Shown here: in pieces, positions 41,001 through 53,180 of the stretch
How the letters are laid out: each line of letters opens with the position of its first letter
How positions within the stretch are numbered: the first letter of the stretch is position 1
DNA from: Zhengitettix transpicula
Taxonomy: Eukaryota; Arthropoda; Insecta; Orthoptera; Tetrigidae
Length of the DNA stretch: 64,000 nucleotides
Assembly: GCA_037074705.1 (NCBI GenBank)
Contig: JAYJMR010000101.1
Span: 1-64,000, forward strand
Direction: 5' to 3'
Notes under the pieces: generated by a model
Told to the model about the DNA's origin: nothing
Database searches by the model: none
Seen by the model: the letters and a program-made list of their open reading frames with translations, nothing else
Translations under genes and position numbers: made by a program

Positions 41001-42960
41001 AACGAGTCATTTATTATGAAATAAGACTTTGTTATTTGAAGATTCTTGGTTGGTGAAATTCCAAACTTGTCTTCGAAACGTCGAAATATTGGGATATATT
41101 AATTAATATTAATGAATTAAGATTTTAGAAGTGCAGGTTTGAATAATTTTTATAAAGAACGAGTCATTTATTATGAAATAAGACTTTCTTATTTGAAGAT
41201 TCTTGGTTGGTGAAATTCCAAACTTGTCTTCGAAACGTCGAAATATTGGGATATATTAATTAATAATTATGAATTAAGATTTTAGAAGTGCAGGTTTGAC
41301 TAATTTTTATAAAGAACGAGTCATTTATTATGAAATAAGACTTTGTTATTTGAAGATTCTTGGTTGGTGAAATTCCAAACTTGTCTTCGAAACGTCGAAA
41401 TATTGGGATATATCAATTAATATTAATGAATTAAGATTTTAGAAGTGCAGGTTTGACTAATTTTTATAAAGAACGAGTCATTTATTATGAAATAAGACTT
41501 TGTTATTTGAAGATTCTTGGTTGGTGAAATTCCAAACTTGTCTTCGAAACGTCGAAATATTGGGATATATTAATTAATATTAATGAATTAAGATTTTAGA
41601 AGTGCTGGTTTGAGTAATTTTTATAAAGAACGAGTCATTTATTATGAAATAAGACTTTGTTATTTGAAGATTCTTGGTTGGTGAAATTCCAAACTTGTCT
41701 TCGAAACGTCGAAATATTGGGATATATTAATTAATATTAATGAATTAAGATTTTAGAAGTGCAGGTTTGACTAATTTTTATAAAGAACGAGTCATTTATT
41801 ATGAAATAAGACTTTGTTATTTGAAGATTCTTGGTTGGTGAAATTCCAAACTTGTCTTCGAAACGTCGAAATATTGGGATATATTAATTAATATTAATGA
41901 ATTAAGATTTTAGAAGTGCAGGTTTGACTAATTTTTATAAAGAACGAGTCATTTATTATGAAATAAGACTTTGTTATTTGAAGATTCTTGGTTGGTGAAA
42001 TTCCAAACTTGTCTTCGAAACGTCGAAATATTACGATATATTAATTAATATTAATGGATTAAGATTTTAGAAGTGCTGGTTTGAGTAATTTTTATAAAGA
42101 ACGAGTCATTTTCTATGAAATAAGACTTTGTTATTTGAAGATTCTTGGTTGCTGAAATTCCAAACTTGACTTCGAAACGTCGAAATATTGGGATATATTA
42201 ATTAATATTAATGAATTAAGATTTTAGAAGTGCAGGTTTGACTAATTTTTATAAAGAACAAGTCATTTATTATGAAATAAGACTTTGTTATTTGAAGATT
42301 TTTGGTTGGTGAAATTCCAAACTTGTCTTCGAAACGTCGAAATATTGGGATATATTAATTAATATTAATGAATTAAGATTTTAGAAGTGCAGGTTTGACT
42401 AATTTTTATAAAGAACGAGTCATTTATTATGAAATAAGACTTTGTTATTTGAAGATTCTTGGTTGGTGAAATTCCAAACTTGTCGTCGAAACGTCGAAAT
42501 ATTGGGATATATTAATTAATATTAATGAATTAAGATTTTAGAAGTGCAAGTTTGAGTAATTTTCATAAAGAACGTATCATTTATTATGAAATAAGACTTT
42601 GTTATTTGAAGATTCTTGGTTGGTGAAATTCCAAACTTGTCTTCGAAACGTCGAAATATTGGGATATATTAATTAATATTAATGAATTAAGATTTTAGAA
42701 GTGCAGGTTTGACTAATTTTTATAAAGAACGAGTCATTTATTATAAAATAAGACTTCGTTATTTGAAGATTCTTGGTTGGTGAAATTCCAAACTTGTCTT
42801 CGAAACGTCGAAATATTGGGATATATTAATTAATATTAATGAATTAAGATTTTAGAAGTGCAGGTTTGACTAATTTTTATAAAGAACGAGTCATTTATTA
42901 TGAAATAAGACTTTGTTATTTGAAGATTCTTGGTTGGTGAAATTCCAAACTTGTCGTCGA
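38060..42960 (+). repeat. Most homogeneous stretch: GAATT / GACTAA / TTCG / GGG monomers
   Basis: Most consecutive copies share the same combination: GA at 1-2, C at 30, AG at 49-50, TGAAGA at 81-86, T at 116 and GGG at 135-137. Neighbours differ by one or two bases or not at all. This is the most uniform part of the window and suggests recent local amplification of one subfamily. Copies that break the pattern (ACG triplet with AG start) sit near 38400-38650, 39345 and 42030. Confidence 0.85.
39470..41667 (+). repeat. Exact seven-monomer (1,099 bp) tandem duplication
   Basis: Six private variants repeat at exactly 1,099 bp: ACATT in place of TCATT (39751 and 40850), GTTATTAGAAG (near 39776 and 40875), AGACTTTCT (40082 and 41181), TAATAATTAT (40162 and 41261), ATATCAATTA (40311 and 41410) and AGTGCTGGT (40502 and 41601). 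The copies run from about 39470 to 40568 and 40569 to 41667. I noted one clear difference: ATAATACTTT in the second copy near 40865. Such near-identity points to a very recent event, or to an assembly duplication. Confidence 0.9.
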
Positions 42961-43469
42961 AACGTCGAAATATTACGATATATTAATTAATATTAATAGA
43001 TTAAGATTTTAGAAGTGCAGGTTTGACTAATTTTTATAAAGAACGAGTCATTTATTATGAAATAAGACTTTGTTATATGAAGATTCTTGGTTGGTGAAAT
43101 TCCAAACTTGTCGTCGAAACGTCGAAATATTACGATATATTAATTAATATTAATAGATTAAGATTTTAGAAGTGCAGGTTTGACTAATTTTTATAAAGAA
43201 CGTATCATTTATTATGAAATAAGACATTGTTATTTGAAAATTCTTGGTTGGTGAAATTCCAAACTTGTCGTCGAAACGTCGAAATATTGGGATATATTAA
43301 TTAATATTAATAGATTAAGATTTTAGAAGTGCTGGTTTGAGTAATTTTTATAAAGAACGAGTCATTTATTATGAAATAAGACTTTGTTATTTGAAGATTC
43401 TTGGTTGGTGAAATTCCAAACTTGTCGTCGAAACGTCGAAATATTACGATATATTAATTAATATTAATA

Positions 43470-45340
43470 GATTAAGATTTTAGAAGTGCAGGTTTGAGTA
43501 ATTTTCATAAAGAACGAATCATTTATTATGAAATAAGACTTTGTTATTTGAAGATTCTTGGTTGGTGAAATTCCAAACTTGTCGTCGAAACGTCGAAATA
43601 TTACGATATATTAATTAATATTAGTGGATTAAGATTTTAGAAGTGCTGGTTTGAGTAATTTTTATAAAGAACGAGTCATTTATTATGAAATAAGACTTTG
43701 TTATTTGAAGATTCTTGGTTGGTGAAATTCCAAACTTGTCGTCGAAACGTCGAAATATTACGATATATTAATTAATATTAATGGATTAAGATTTTAGAAG
43801 TGCTGGTTTGAGTAATTTTTATAAAGAACGAGTCATTTATTATGAAATAAGACTTTGTTATTTGAAGATTCTTGGTTGGTGAAATTCCAAACTTGTCGTC
43901 GAAACGTCGAAATATTACGATATATTAATTAATATTAATAGATTAAGAATTTAGAAGTGCAGGTTTGAGTAATTTTCATAAAGAACGAATCATTTATTAT
44001 GAAATAAGACTTTGTTATTTGAAGATTCTTGGTTGGTGAAATTCCAAACTTGTCGTCGAAACGTCGAAATATTACGATATATTAATTAATATTAATAGAT
44101 TAAGATTTTAGAAGTGCAGGTTTGAGTTATTTTCATAAAGAACGAATCATTTATTATGAAATAAGACTTTGTTATTTGAAGATTCTTGGTTGGTGAAATT
44201 CCAAACTTGTCGTCGAAACGTCGAAATATTACGATATATTAATTAATATTAATGGATTAAGATTTTAGAAGTGCTGGTTTGAGTAATTTTTATAAAGAAC
44301 GAGTCATTTATTATGAAATAAGACTTTGTTATTTGAAGATTCTTGGTTGGTGAAATTCCAAACTTGTCGTCGAAACGTCGAAATATTACGATATATTAAT
44401 TAATATTAATAGATTAAGATTTTAGAAGTGCAGGTTTGAGTAATTTTCATAAAGAACGAATCATTTATTATGAAATAAGACTTTGTTATTTGAAGATTCT
44501 TGGTTGGTGAAATTCCAAACTTGTCGTCGAAACGTCGAAATATTACGATATATTAATTAATATTAATGGATTAAGATTTTAGAAGTGCTGGTTTGAGTAA
44601 TTTTTATAAAGAACGAGTCATTTATTATGAAATAAGACTTTGTTATTTGAAGATTCTTGGTTGGTGAAATTCCAAACTTGTCGTCGAAACGTCGAAATAT
44701 TACGATATATTAATTAATATTAATAGATTAAGATTTTAGAAGTGCAGGTTTGAGTAATTTTCATAAAGAACGAATCATTTATTATGAAATAAGACTTTGT
44801 TATTTGAAGATTCTTGGTTGGTGAAATTCCAAACTTGTCGTCGAAACGTCGAAATATTACGATATATTAATTAATATTAATGGATTAAGATTTTAGAAGT
44901 GCTGGTTTGAGTAATTTTTATAAAGAACGAGTCATTTATTATGAAATAAGACTTTGTTATTTGAAGATTCTTGGTTGGTGAAATTCCAAACTTGTCGTCG
45001 AAACGTCGAAATATTACGATATATTAATTAATATTAATGGATTAAGATTTAAGAAGTGCTGGTTTGAGTAATTTTTATAAAGAACGAGTCATTTATTATG
45101 AAATAAGACTTTGTTATTTGAAGATTCTTGGTTGGTGAAATTCCAAACTTGTCGTCGAAACGTCGAAATATTACGATATATTAATTAATATTAATAGATT
45201 AAGATTTTAGAAGTGCAGGTTTGAGTAATTTTCATAAAGAACGAATCATTTATTATGAAATAAGACTTTGTTATTTGAAGATTCTTGGTTGGTGAAATTC
45301 CGAACTTGTCGTCGAAACGTCGAAATATTGGGATATATTA
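43470..45340 (+). repeat. Alternating dimer block
   Basis: Two monomer types alternate. One has an AGATT start, A at 22, C at 38 and AA at 49-50; the other has a GGATT start, T at 22, T at 38 and AG at 49-50. From about 44097 the order is strict for six monomers, giving a 314-bp dimer; before and after, a type is sometimes doubled. The last GGATT copy near 45040 has TTTAAGAAG instead of TTTTAGAAG, a marker that recurs near 48185 and 50225. Confidence 0.85.
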
Positions 45341-47112
45341 ATTAATATTAATATATTAGGATTTTAGAAGTGCTGGTTTGAGTAATTTTTATAAAGAACG
45401 AGTCATTTATTATGAAATAAGACTTTGTTATTTATAGATTCTTGGTTGGTGAAATTCCAAACTTGTTGTCGAAACGTCGAAATATTACGATATATTAATT
45501 AATATTAATAAATTAAGATTTTAGAAGTGCTGGTTTGAGTAATTTTTATAAAGAACGAGTCATTTATTATAAAATAAGACTTTGTTATTTGAAGATTCTT
45601 GGTTGGTGAAATTCCAAACTTGTCGTCGAAACGTCGAAATATTACGATATATTAATTAATATTAATAGATTAAGATTTTAGAAGTGCAGGTTTGAGTAAT
45701 TTTCATAAAGTACGTATCATTTATTATGAAAAAAGACTTTGTTATTTATAGATTCTTGGTTGGTGAAATTCCAAACTTGTCGTCGAAACGTCGAAATATT
45801 ACGATATATTAATTAATATTAATAGATTAAGATTTAAGAAGTGCAGGTTTGAGTAATTTTTATAAAGATCGAGTCATTTATTATGAAATAAGACTTTGTT
45901 ATTTATAGATTCTTGGTTGGTGAAATTCCAAACTTGTCGTCGAAACGTCGAAATATTACGATATATTAATTAATATTAATAGATTAAGATTTTAGAAGTG
46001 CAGGTTTGACTAATTTTTATAAAGAACGTATCATTTATTATGAAATAAGACTTTGTTATTTGAAGATTCTTGGTTGGTGAAATTCCAAACTTGTCGTCGA
46101 AACGTCGAAATATTACGATATATTAATTTATATTAATAGATTAAGATTTTAGAAGTGCAGGTTTGAGTAATTTTCATAAAGAACGAATCATTTATTATGA
46201 AATAAGACTTTGTTATTTGAAGATTCTTGGTTGGTAAAATTCCAAACTTGACGTCGAAACGTCGAAATATTGGGATATATTAATTAATATTAATAGATTA
46301 AGATTTTAGAAGTGCTGGTTTGAGTAATTTTTATAAAGAACGAATCATTTATTATGAAATAAGACTTTGTTATTTGAAGATTCTTGGTTGGTGAAATTCC
46401 AAACTTGTCGTCGAAACGTCGAAATATTACGATATATTAATTAATATTAATAGATTAAGATTTTAGAAGTGCAGGTTTGAGTAATTTTTATAAAGAACGA
46501 GTCATTTATTATGTAATAAGACTTTGTTATTTATAGATTCTTGGTTGGTGAAGTTCCAAACTTGTCGTCGAAACGTCGAAATATTACGATATATTAATTA
46601 ATATTAATGGATTAAGATTTTAGAATTGCTGGTTTGAGTAATTTTTATAAAGAACGAGTCATTTATTATGAAATAAGACTTTGTTATTTGAAGATTCTTG
46701 GTTGGTGAAATTCCAAACTAGTCGTCGAAACGTCGAAATATTACGGTATATTAATTAATATTAATAGATTAAGATTTAAGAAGTGCAGGTTTGAGTAATT
46801 TTCATAAAGTACGTATCATTTATTATGAAATAAGACTTTGTTATTTGAAGATTCTTGGTTGGTGAAATTCCAAACTTGTCGTCGAAACGTCGAAATATTA
46901 CGATATATTAATTAATATTAATAGATTAAGATTTTAGAAGTGCAGGTTTGAGTAATTTTTATAAAGAACGAGTCATTTATTATGTAATAAGACTTTGTTA
47001 TTTATAGATTCTTGGTTGGTGAAATTCCAAACTTGTCGTCGAAACGTCGAAATATTACGATATATTAATTAATATTAATAGATTAAGATTTTAGAAGTGC
47101 AGGTTTGAGTAA
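45041..47112 (+). repeat. Higher-order segment repeated about 5,183 bp downstream, copy 1
   Basis: Markers in order: TTTAAGAAGTGCTGG (45049), ATATTAGG (45350), ATAAAATAAG (near 45570), TGAAAAAAGA (45727), TTAATTTATATT (46122), TTGACGTCG (near 46248), GAAGTTCC (46550), AATTGCTGG (near 46624) and ACGGTATA (46743). All recur 5,183-5,184 bp further on, 33 monomers plus 2-3 bp. Many copies carry the TATAGA form of 81-86. Confidence 0.9.
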
Positions 47113-49155
47113 TTTTTTATAAAGAACGAGTCATTTATTATGAAATAAGACTTTGTTATTTATAGATTCTTGGTTGGTGAAATTCCAAACTTGTCGTCGA
47201 AACGTCGAAATATTACGATATATTAATTAATATTAATAGATTAAGATTTTAGAAGTGCAGGTTTGACTGATTTTTATAAAGAACGTATCATTTATTATGA
47301 AATAAGACTTTGTTATTTGAAGATTCTTGGTTGGTGAAATTCCAAACTTGTCGTCAAAACGTCGAAATATTACGATATATTAATTAAAATTAATAGATTA
47401 AGATTTTAGAAGTGCAGGTTTGAGTAATTTTCATAAAGAACGAATCATTTATTATGAAATAAGACTTTGTTATTTGAAGATTCTTGGTTGGTGAAATTCC
47501 AAACTTGTCGTCGAAACGTCGAAATATTGGGATATATTAATTAATATTAATAGATTAAGATTTTAGAAGTGCTGGTTTGAGTTATTTTTATAAAGAACGA
47601 ATCATTTATTATGAAATAAGACTTTGTTATTTGAAGATTCTTGGTTGGTGAAATTCCAAACTTGTCGTCCAAACGTCGAAATATTACGATATATTAATTA
47701 TTATTAATAGATTAAGATTTTAGAAGTGCAGGTTTGAGTAATTTTTATAAAGAACGAGTCATTTATTATGAAATAAGACTTTGTTATTTGAAGATTCTTG
47801 GTTGGTGAAATTCCAAACTTGTCGTCGAAACGTCGAAATATTACGATATATTAATTAATATTAATAGATTAAGATTTTAGAAGTGCAGGTTTGAGTAATT
47901 TTCATAAAGAACGAATCATTTATTATGAAATAAGACTTTGTTATTTGAAGATTCTTGGTTGGTGAAATTCCAAACTTGTCGTCGAAACGTCGAAATATTA
48001 CGATATATTAATTAATATTAATGGATTAAGATTTTAGAAGTGCTGGTTTGAGTAATTTTTATAAAGAACGAGTCATTTATTATGAAATAAGACTTTGTTA
48101 TTTGAAGATTCTTGGTTGGTGAAATTCCAAACTTGTCGTCGAAACGTCGAAATATTACGATATATTAATTAATATTAATGGATTAAGATTTAAGAAGTGC
48201 TGGTTTGAGTAATTTTTATAAAGAACGAGTCATTTATTATGAAATAAGACTTTGTTATTTGAAGATTCTTGGTTGGTGAAATTCCAAACTTGTCGTCGAA
48301 ACGTCGAAATATTACGATATATTAATTAATATTAATAGATTAAGATTTTAGAAGTGCAGGTTTGAGTAATTTTCATAAAGAACGAATCATTTATTATGAA
48401 ATAAGACTTTGTTATTTGAAGATTCTTGGTTGGTGAAATTCCAAACTTGTCGTCGAAACGTCGAAATATTGGGATATATTAATTAATATTAATATATTAG
48501 GATTTTAGAAGCGCTGGTTTGAGTAATTTTTATAAAGAACGAGTCATTTATTATGAAATAAGACTTTGTTATTTATAGATTCTTGGTTGGTGAAATTCCA
48601 AACTTGTTGTCGAAACGTCGAAATATTACGATATATTAATTAATATTAATAAATTAAGATTTTAGAAGTGCTGGTTTGAGTAATTTTTATAAAGAACGAG
48701 TCATTTATTATAAAATAAGACTTTGTTATTTGAAGATTCTTGGTTGGTGAAATTCCAAACTTGTCGTCGAAACGTCGAAATATTACGATATATTAATTAA
48801 TATTAATAGATTAAGATTTTAGAAGTGCAGGTTTGAGTAATTTTTTATAAAGAACGAGTCATTTATTATGAAATAAGACTTTGTTATTTATAGATTCTTG
48901 GTTGGTGAAATTCCAAACTTGTCGTCGAAACGTCGAAATATTACGATATATTAATTAATATTAATAGATTAAGATTTTAGAAGTGCAGGTTTGAGTAATT
49001 TTTATAAAGAACGAGTCATTTATTATGTAATAAGACTTTGTTATTTATAGATTCTTGGTTGGTGAAATTCCAAACTTGTCGTCGAAACGTCGAAATATTA
49101 CGATATATTAATTAATATTAATAGATTAAGATTTTAGAAGTGCAGGTTTGAGTAA
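47113..49155 (+). repeat. 13-monomer higher-order repeat, copy 1
   Basis: The block runs between two copies with an extra T in the T-tract (TTTTTTATAAAG near 47112 and 49155). Its markers GACTGA (47265), GTCAAAACG (near 47350), TTAATTATTATT (near 47695), TTTAAGAAGTGCTGG (48188) and GCGCTGG (48511) recur 2,043 bp downstream, 13 monomers plus 2 bp. Near 48841 another extra-T copy occurs. Confidence 0.9.
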
Positions 49156-50885
49156 TTTTTTATAAAGAACGAGTCATTTATTATGAAATAAGACTTTGTT
49201 ATTTATAGATTCTTGGTTGGTGAAATTCCAAACTTGTAGTCGAAACGTCGAAATATTACGATATATTAATTAATATTAATAGATTAAGATTTTAGAAGTG
49301 CAGGTTTGACTGATTTTTATAAAGAACGTATCATTTATTATGAAATAAGACTTTGTTATTTGAAGATTCTTGGTTGGTGAAATTCCAAACTTGTCGTCAA
49401 AACGTCGAAATATTACGATATATTAATTAAAATTAATAGATTAAGATTTTAGAAGTGCAGGTTTGAGTAATTTTCATAAAGAACGAATCATTTATTATGA
49501 AATAAGACTTTGTTATTTGAAGATTCTTGGTTGGTGAAATTCCAAACTTGTCGTCGAAACGTCGAAATATTGGGATATATTAATTAATATTAATAGATTA
49601 AGATTTTAGAAGTGCTGGTTTGAGTAATTTTTATAAAGAACGAATCATTTATTATGAAATAAGACTTTGTTATTTGAAGATTCTTGGTTGGTGAAATTCC
49701 AAACTTGTCGTCCAAACGTCGAAATATTACGATATATTAATTATTATTAATAGATTAAGATTTTAGAAGTGCAGGTTTGAGTAATTTTTATAAAGAACGA
49801 GTCATTTATTATGAAATAAGACTTTGTTATTTGAAGATTCTTGGTTGGTGAAATTCCAAACTTGTCGTCGAAACGTCGAAATATTACGATATATTAATTA
49901 ATATTAATAGATTAAGATTTTAGAAGTGCAGGTTTGAGTAATTTTCATAAAGAACGAATCATTTATTATGAAATAAGACTTTGTTATTTGAAGATTCTTG
50001 GTTGGTGAAATTCCAAACTTGTCGTCGAAACGTCGAAATATTACGATATATTAATTAATATTAATGGATTAAGATTTTAGAAGTGCTGGTTTGAGTAATT
50101 TTTATAAAGAACGAGTCATTTATTATGAAATAAGACTTTGTTATTTGAAGATTCTTGGTTGGTGAAATTCCAAACTTGTCGTCGAAACGTCGAAATATTA
50201 CGATATATTAATTAATATTAATGGATTAAGATTTAAGAAGTGCTGGTTCGAGTAATTTTTATAAAGAACGAGTCATTTATTATGAAATAAGACTTTGTTA
50301 TTTGAAGATTCTTGGTTGGTGAAATTCCAAACTTGTCGTCGAAACGTCGAAATATTACGATCTATTAATTAATATTAATAGATTAAGATTTTAGAAGTGC
50401 AGGTTTGAGTAATTTTCATAAAGAACGAATCATTTATTATGAAATAAGACTTTGTTATTTGAAGATTCTTGGTTGGTGAAATTCCAAACTTGTCGTCGAA
50501 ACGTCGAAATATTGGGATATATTAATTAATATTAATATATTAGGATTTTAGAAGCGCTGGTTTGAGTAATTTTTATAAAGAACGAGTCATTTATTATGAA
50601 ATAAGACTTTGTTATTTATAGATTCTTGGTTGGTGAAATTCCAAACTTGTTGTCGAAACGTCGAAATATTACGATATATTAATTAATATTAATAAATTAA
50701 GATTTTAGAAGTGCTGGTTTGAGTAATTTTTATAAAGAACGAGTCATTTATTATAAAATAAGACTTTGTTATTTGAAGATTCTTGGTTGGTGAAATTCCA
50801 AACTTGTCGTCGAAACGTCGAAATATTACGATATATTAATTAATATTAATAGATTAAGATTTTAGAAGTGCAGGTTTGAGTAATT
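49156..50885 (+). repeat. 13-monomer higher-order repeat, copy 2 (truncated, fuses into the 33-mer copy)
   Basis: GACTGA (49308), GTCAAAACG (near 49394), TTAATTATTATT (near 49738) and GCGCTGG (50554) match copy 1 at +2,043 bp. After about 50755 the order switches from the extra-T copies of copy 1 to the TTTTCATAAAGTACG and TGAAAAAAGA order seen at 45707-45727. The switch point lies between about 50760 and 50885 and looks like a crossover junction between two related tracks. Confidence 0.85.
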
Positions 50886-52380
50886 TTCATAAAGTACGTA
50901 TCATTTATTATGAAAAAAGACTTTGTTATTTATAGATTCTTGGTTGGTGAAATTCCAAACTTGTCGTCGAAACGTCGAAATATTACGATATATTAATTAA
51001 TATTAATAGATTAAGATTTAAGAAGTGCGGTTTGAGTAATTTTTATAAAGATCGAGTCATTTATTATGAAATAAGACTTTATTATTTATAGATTCTTGGT
51101 TGGTGAAATTCCAAACTTGTCGTCGAAACGTCGAAATATTACGATATATTAATTAATATTAATAGATTAAGATTTTAGAAGTGCAGGTTTGACTAATTTT
51201 TATAAAGAACGTATCATTTATTATGAAATAAGACTTTGTTATTTGAAGATTCTTGGTTGGTGAAATTCCAAACTTGTCGTCGAAACGTCGAAATATTACG
51301 ATATATTAATTTATATTAATAGATTAAGATTTTAGAAGTGCAGGTTTGAGTAATTTTCATAAAGAACGAATCATTTATTATGAAATAAGACTTTGTTATT
51401 TGAAGATTCTTGGTTGGTAAAATTCCAAACTTGACGTCGAAACGTCGAAATATTGGGATATATTAATTAATATTAATAGATTAAGATTTTAGAAGTGCTG
51501 GTTTGAGTAATTTTTATAAAGAACGAATCATTTATTATGAAATAAGACTTTGTTATTTGAAGATTCTTGGTTGGTGAAATTCCAAACTTGTCGTCGAAAC
51601 GTCGAAATATTACGATATATTAATTAATATTAATAGATTAAGATTTTAGAAGTGCAGGTTTGAGTAATTTTTATAAAGAACGAGTCATTTATTATGTAAT
51701 AAGACTTTGTTATTTATAGATTCTTGGTTGGTGAAGTTCCAAACTTGTCGTCGAAACGTCGAAATATTACGATATATTAATTAATATTAATGGATTAAGA
51801 TTTTAGAATTGCTGGTTTGAGTAATTTTTAGAAAGAACGAGTCATTTATTATGAAATAAGACTTTGTTATTTGAAGATTCTTGGTTGGTGAAATTCCAAA
51901 CTTGTCGTCGAAACGTCGAAATATTACGGTATATTAATTAATATTAATAGATTAAGATTTAAGAAGTGCAGGTTTGAGTAATTTTCATAAAGTACGTATC
52001 ATTTATTATGAAATAAGACTTTGTTATTTGAAGATTCTTGGTTGGTGAAATTCCAAACTTGTCGTCGAAACGTCGAAATATTACGATATATTAATTAATA
52101 TTAATAGATTAAGATTTTAGAAGTGCAGGTTTGAGTAATTTTTATAAAGAACGAGTCATTTATTATGTAATAAGACTTTGTTATTTATAGATTCTTGGTT
52201 GGTGAAATTCCAAACTTGTCGTCGAAACGTCGAAATATTACGATATATTAATTAATATTAATAGATTAAGATTTTAGAAGTGCAGGTTTGAGTAATTTTT
52301 TATAAAGAACGAGTCTTTTATTATGAAATAAGACTTTGTTATTTATAGATTCTTGGTTGGTGAAATTCCAAACTTGTCGT
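50225..52380 (+). repeat. Higher-order segment, copy 2 of the 45.0-47.1 kb block
   Basis: Markers TGAAAAAAGA (50911), TTAATTTATATT (51305), TTGACGTCG (near 51431), GAAGTTCC (51733), AATTGCTGG (near 51807) and ACGGTATA (51926) match copy 1 with an offset of 5,183-5,184 bp. The copy ends near 52380, where an aberrant monomer with AAAAAA in place of AAA within the octamer pair begins. Confidence 0.88.
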
Positions 52381-53180
52381 CGAAAAAACGTCGAAATATT
52401 GGATATATTAATTAATATTAATAGATAAAGATTTTAGAAGTGCTGGTTTGAGTAATTTTTATAAAGAACGAGTCATTTATTATGAAATAAGATTTTGTTA
52501 TTTGAAGATTCTTGGTTGGTGAAATTCCAAACTTGTCGTCGAACGTCGAAATATTACGATATATTAATTAATATTAATAGATTAAGATTTTAGAAGTGCA
52601 GGTTTGAGTAATTTTCATAAAGTACGTATCATTTATTATGAAATAAGACTTTGTTATTTGAAGATTCTTGGTTGGTGAAATTCCAAACTTGTCGTCGAAA
52701 CGTCGAAATATTACGATATATTAATTAATATTAATAGATTAAGATTTTAGAAGTGCAGGTTTGAGTAATTTTTATAAAGAACGTATCATTTATTATGAAA
52801 TAAGACTTTGTTATTTGAAGATTCTTGGTTGGTGAAATTCCAAACTTGTCGTCGAAACGCCGAAATATTGGGATATATTAATTAATATGAATGAATTAAG
52901 ATTTTAGAAGTGCAGGTTTGAGTAATTTTCATAAAGAACGAATCATTTATTATGAAATAAGACTTTGTTATTTGAAGATTCTTGGTTGGTGAAATTCCAA
53001 ACTTGTCGTCGAAACGTCGAAATATTGGGATATATTAATTAAATATTAATAGATAAAGATTTTAGAAGTGCTGGTTTGAGTAATTTTTATAAAGAACGAG
53101 TCATTTATTATGAAATAAGACTTAGTTATTTGAAGATTCTTGGTTGGTGAAATTCCAAACTTGTCGAAACGTCGAAATAT
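52360..53180 (+). repeat. Cluster of indel-bearing monomers
   Basis: After a long regular block, several copies carry length changes in the constant core or tail: three extra A between the octamers (near 52384), loss of one G before GATAT (near 52402), loss of one A between octamers (near 52542), an extra A in the tail (near 53041) and loss of three bases (TCG) in the core (near 53164). The cluster marks the junction between two higher-order regimes. Confidence 0.8.
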
